Of a DNA stretch of 64,000 nt, positions 60,175 through 64,000 are shown in pieces. A program made the translations under genes and the position numbers. The stretch comes from Liquidambar formosana (lineage: Eukaryota; Streptophyta; Magnoliopsida; Saxifragales; Altingiaceae), in assembly GCA_039720395.1 (NCBI GenBank), contig CM077833.1, forward strand, positions 16,119,133 to 16,183,132, written 5' to 3'. Below the pieces are notes generated by a model, which did no database searches, was not told the origin of the DNA, and saw nothing but the letters and a program-made list of their open reading frames with translations. Numbering within the stretch: the first letter of the stretch is position 1; every line of letters starts with the position of its first letter.

Positions 60175-61421
60175 GTTAATTAAGCAAGCGTATCCCCGAT
60201 GGCCCTACCTAATAGTTTCGAACTTCATTCTATCAACCTATTGAAAAAGAGTAAATTGTACTATATTGTTTTTCTTGTTAGATACCCCAGAATTTAAAGT
60301 TAAAATTAAAGAAATAAATAAATAAAATCCTTGACCTCGTAACCAAACTCAAGATTTCTAACCAAAAAACAAAAACCCTAAACCTCGTAATGGTAGTAAT
60401 AAAAAAAAATAAAAAATCCCTAGCTACTCATGACTATAATAATAGAAAAAAATAATAATAATAATAATAACACCCCAGATCGTTGAGGACTCCCAAGTGG
60501 AAGGAAGGAGAATGAGTTTCATTCCAGACCGTAGATCATGGTTGGCTATACCCTTGTGGCTGGGTTAATTTCCATCATCACAATAGCAAAGCCCTTTTCT
60601 TTTTCTTTTTTTTTTTTTTTTTTTTTTTTTTGAAAGTAGCAGCAATTCTGAGTTTTTTTTTATAACAAAGAGAGTGATGGATTTTACGTTACCTGTCTGC
60701 CATTGATTCTGAATTCGTCTTCGAGAAACCAGAAACTGTGTGACTATGAGAAAGTTTTGATGAAGAGCGAGCTTGGCAGATCAATTGGGAGGTGCATACA
60801 TCAAGGAATACTGCTGCTATTTCTAACCTTTCTTTCCTAATTCGTTTTTGGTTGACTAAACACCAATTGTCAGACCAAAATCAAGTGCAAGTTTCCTCAT
60901 AGGCCAATGGTTTTGCCCAGACCTTTGGTGGACCCGGTACTGAAATCCATGCCAACCCGTTGGATTAGGCTTTCCAAGAATTTCAAGCATGCTTCACGTT
61001 GGCCCGCCCACCCAAAGTAATGATAGTCTCCGTTTTTCTTTCCTCACCACTATGGGTCCACAATAAATTTTGAAACCTATATCCTAGTCGCAGAAAGAAT
61101 TTACTCCCTAAAAATAGAAGTGAAATTTTGGGTCTGTTTGGAAATTTCAAAAATTGGGTCAAGTTTTTTGGTTTTTAAATAAACTAATTCATAGTTTGTT
61201 TGAAAAAGTTAAACTGATTAGCACAAAAAAAAAAAAAAAAAAAAAAAAAAAAGAAAAAAACCAAACAATGTAAAATTAATTTCAAGTTTGCCAAACTACC
61301 CCTTAGATATCGAAAAACTACAATTCTAAAGGATGACTTTGGTGGTTCTAGTAAATATGTGTTTGGAAGCGGAAGGTGCTTGTTTCAATTCTTTGTATTC
61401 TCAAGGGGCTATCCTCTTATC
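60175..61421. other. Intergenic, no gene recognised
   Basis: AT-rich sequence with (AAT)n near 60450, a T-run at 60608-60631 and an A-run at 61226-61250. I see no coding region, RNA gene or delimitable transposon. Confidence 0.55.
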
Positions 61422-62142
61422 TAGGACTGCAAACGAGCTGAACCATTCATTACCAGCTCATGAGAAAGCTTGTTAATGGCTCAGCTCAAACTCAATCAAT
61501 TAATAAACAAGCTAAGTTCAAGCCCAAATTCTAGGTTCGTTTCATAAACAAGACGAGCTTAAGCATACCAAAACTCGGCTCGTTTAGGCTTGTGAACAAA
61601 CTTGTTAAGAACTTGATGAGAAACTTGTTTAGGGGCTCATTAGTGAGCTCGTTTAAGGGCTCTAGAGTGGGGGTATAATTTTTCCACTGTACAATTTGGC
61701 GTGAAAGAGATACTCATTCCTTAGTAATAGATGCTTGATGCTTCTACTTATCCTAATAGAGTTTTGGCGTGAAAGAGATACTTCTTTTCAGGATTCAATG
61801 GAAGTACGATGGCATGGTGATTGGTTTTGATGCATTTATAGGTGTTATGGCATACTCCAACCAATAGCTTTAGTTTTGTTTTGTTTTTTTTTTTTTTTTT
61901 TTTAAATTTTAAAAGTTTATTACAGCTCTTTATTTAATAGTATTGAAAACAGTTGTAGCCTTATGGGGTTTTGATTTTGAGTTCTCTATGGTTTATACTT
62001 GGGATGATGTGTTATTTATGGATTATGCTTAGATAATGTTTCTTATTGTTGATTTCTTGGTGTTTATGCTTGGGATGATGTTTTCTTTATGGTTTATACT
62101 TAAGACGATGATTTTAAACCACTTATCATATATATATACAGA

Positions 62143-62312
62143 GGTGATCCCATCAGCACGTGCTGATGTAAGTTATATCAGCACGATGCATTGGGGGTTG
62201 TACCCCTTGCATTGATTTAATGCACCTCACATCTCACTAATGCACAAGGTACAACTCCCAATGCAGCTTTTGATATAAGTTATATCAGCACGTGCTTACC
62301 TGATCATCATCC
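62143..62312. mobile_element. Small MITE with 60-bp inverted arms
   Basis: GGTGATCCCATCAGCACGTG at the left faces CACGTGCTTACCTGATCATC at the right. Similarity continues through TAAGTTATATCAGCACG and ATGCATTGGGGGTTGTACC. The flanks are (TA)n tracts, so a duplication cannot be read. The GCACGTGC core gives G-boxes in both arms. Confidence 0.65.
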
Positions 62313-62446
62313 TATATATATATATAAACGAGCCAAACACGAGCTTGAATATTTTCTAACGAGTTGAGTTCGAGTTCGAAATTTAGGCTCATTAAAAAGC
62401 TCAACTAATTTACTAATGAACAAGCTTTTTAATGAGCCGAGCCTAA

Positions 62447-62924
62447 TGACATGGCCTGCGCGCGAGAATGACCCAAGGAGGCGATTTATAGTGGGAAGTG
62501 GCTGGCTCTCCTACTTGGTAGAATATTCTAGAGTTCTTTAGGAGATTCTAGGCTTGTACATATGTAAAGATTTCTAGAAAAGTCTTTAGCTAGAAAATTC
62601 TATTGAGGAGGTGGGAAGCTTCTAGAGAATGCTCTAGAACTCTCCTGGGCATTAATTGTATTCTAGAATAGTCCTGAGGAACCTATATAAGGAGGGAGGC
62701 CTTATTTGGCCAAACCAATTGGAAGGAGATCCAAGTAATTGTAGCTTTCAAGAGTTGTATAACTTACCTAGTGCAATACAAGTATACTTTCCACAAAGTT
62801 TCCGAGTGTTGTTTCCTTCTTTCTAAGCTTAGAGGTGTCAAGTAGACTTACCTAAGGGTTCACGAATAGGGCGTGAAGCATAAGTGCCACACGGGTGTTG
62901 GGTCGAAACAGTGAGCTTGTGACA
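62447..62924 (+). mobile_element. Solo LTR with clustered heat-shock elements
   Basis: A 478-bp block begins TGACATGG and ends TTGTGACA, with CTAA on both sides (62443-62446 and 62925-62928). The host hAT sequence resumes directly afterwards. Upstream of a TATATAA box at 62684-62690 lie at least five heat-shock motifs of alternating GAA/TTC pentamers. They are near 62521-62533, 62572-62579, 62593-62600, 62615-62627 and 62661-62668. This is the layout of LTR promoters in heat-activated copia elements such as Arabidopsis ONSEN. No internal retrotransposon sequence adjoins it. The family assignment is inferred from layout only. Confidence 0.65.
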
Positions 62925-62973
62925 CTAAGCACTCTAAAGCTTGGCTGGGTTTGTTTGCAGCCCTACGCCTATC

Positions 62974-63538
62974 CAAGTTTTTCCAATTGATTAAACGTTG
63001 AAATGGACAAAGAAAAAAAAAGAAATCTAAAAAATTCTTTCTTCTTTTTCAAACATGAGGGACCACCAACATTATGTTATTTTTTTGGGAAGATTGGAGA
63101 TACAAAAAATATATATATATGAAAAGTGTCTCAAATCAAGTAGTTTGGGATTAGTCTAGGTCCTAATGGTTTGGGATATCCCTTATTAGGCCCCTCACAA
63201 AAAAAAAGAAAAAAAAGAAGGAAAGTCTCAAATCGAATGGGTTAATCCTTCCATTCATTATGTCCATGGATGCACACAAATTTGATTAAGAATAAATGAG
63301 CAAAGGGAGGTGTTCAAGACTCGAGTTTTCTAATGAAATTCGCATGGATAAAGACAAATATGGAACAAGGATAAGGCAAGTTGGCGACGATGACGTGGCA
63401 GCACAGGAGCAATTGCATCTAGCTAGTAAAGATCTAAAAATGCATAAGAAAAGTATACTTTGGGTTAAATAATAGAGTTTTCGGGGGTTGTGGTATTACA
63501 AGCAATTTAGTGGGGAGTTTGGTGGTAGGCCAAAAGAA
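62974..63538. other. Intergenic, no gene recognised
   Basis: AT-rich sequence with short A-runs and an (AT)n stretch near 63108. It lies between the hAT element and the broken p23 copy. Confidence 0.55.
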
Positions 63539-63951
63539 TCATCCATCTTCTTGGTCAGCATTGATCCACTTCTCAAAATCAACTTTAAAAAACCCAGGTT
63601 CTCCTTTTTGCTTCAACAATCTGTTCAACCATTTTTTTCCTTACCTCTTTCACGAGATAGCTGATGTCAGTCGACTCAATATTAACTTCGCAATCCTGCA
63701 ATTTTCATATTTAACATGTATTATTTGCAGCATTGTTATAAAGAAGAGAAGTTCTTTGATACTAGGGCACCTACCTCCACATCAAATTTCTATCAGCCTC
63801 ATATGGGATCCTTTTTGTTGCTCCACTAGTGTCAGAGAAAGAAAAATTTCCCTCTGGATCAAGATGAATCTTCACATTGCTTGCACTCCACAACTCAACA
63901 GTAATATACAGCTCATCAAACCCATGGGCCCATTTTATGTTATGATCGTGG
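63539..63951 (-). pseudogene. HSP90 co-chaperone p23 gene fragment, frameshifted
   Basis: Two exons read on minus. Exon a (63775-63951) encodes 'IKWAHGFDELYITVELWSA', then LDPEGNFSFSDTSGA and IPYE, the CS domain of p23. Its acceptor is CTTAG and its donor GTAGGT. Exon b (63539-63695) encodes DCEVNIEST and ISYLVKEVRKK, then after a one-base shift in an A-run near 63640 'WLNRLLKQKGEP' and FFKVDFEKWINADQEDG, then TGA. The family's ASVGSRN segment before ISYLVK is missing, and several conserved residues are changed. The 5' exon would lie right of the window. p23 proteins bind and steady closed HSP90. The retained intron shows this is a duplicated rather than retroposed copy. It is probably a pseudogene, although a diverged gene with a sequencing error is possible. 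Confidence 0.75.
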
Positions 63952-64000
63952 CTAAGAGTTGAAAGTTTTCAAAAAGGAAATTAGACAATTAAAAAAAAAA

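Larger units (their letters stand above)
61422..62965. mobile_element. hAT-like element hosting a MITE and a solo LTR
   Basis: The ends TAGGACTGCAAACGAGC and, inverted, TAGGGCTGCAAACAAACCC are terminal inverted repeats. The flanking octamers CTCTTATC (61414-61421) and CGCCTATC (62966-62973) match at six of eight positions. Subterminal GCTCGTTTA and AACGAGCT motifs recur on both sides (61.56-61.66 and 62.33-62.45 kb). No transposase was found. The original element was much shorter before it received the insertions at 62143 and 62447. Confidence 0.65.

Noticed and set aside
63510..63962. 150-residue open frame on the plus strand
   Set aside because: It is the complement of the p23 exons on the minus strand, which explain the conservation far better.

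Overview
The window is nuclear DNA from a flowering plant. It has spliceosomal genes with plant-type GT..AG introns, GIGANTEA, AT-rich intergenic sequence, and many plant transposon families (L1 and RTE LINEs, TRIM, copia, tRNA-derived SINEs, hAT, Mutator-like, Stowaway, Helitron). The GIGANTEA protein resembles eudicot and magnoliid forms more than grass forms. The species cannot be named from sequence alone.

Layout. (1) 714-12898, minus strand: ten exons of a SOL1-type zinc carboxypeptidase (M14 family, carboxypeptidase D-like). The C-terminal third lies left of the window. Its introns hold LINE remnants and a complete 334-bp TRIM. (2) 12.9-23.4 kb: intergenic space between divergent SOL1 and GIGANTEA, with a SINE, GC-rich TIR elements, MITEs and a promoter-like patch near 16.7 kb. 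(3) 23.0-43.1 kb, plus strand: GIGANTEA, with an evening element, a 5'UTR intron, uORFs and 14 coding exons. Its introns are swollen by a 5'-truncated L1, copia debris, a nested RTE LINE and a SINE. (4) 43.1-49.9 kb: non-coding flank with tandem duplications and two Mutator-like TIR elements. (5) 50.0-55.8 kb, plus strand: an intron-bearing but broken copy of the 40S ribosomal protein S18 gene, invaded by a Helitron, Stowaway MITEs and a long inverted repeat. (6) 56.7-57.8 kb, minus: an F-box pseudogene. (7) 58.5-63.0 kb: MITE and hAT elements, one holding a nested Mutator-like MITE and another a solo LTR rich in heat-shock elements. (8) 63.5-63.95 kb, minus: a broken piece of an HSP90 co-chaperone p23 gene.

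Functional picture. Only SOL1 (peptide processing) and GIGANTEA (clock and photoperiodic flowering) look like real genes. They are transcribed divergently and there is no sign of joint function. GIGANTEA carries two single-base insertions in adjacent exons 6 and 7, and the second creates a CAG acceptor that would restore the frame. I found no clearly novel biological system. The observations most worth checking are the GIGANTEA lesion pair, the heat-element solo LTR and the nested insertion history in GIGANTEA intron 10.
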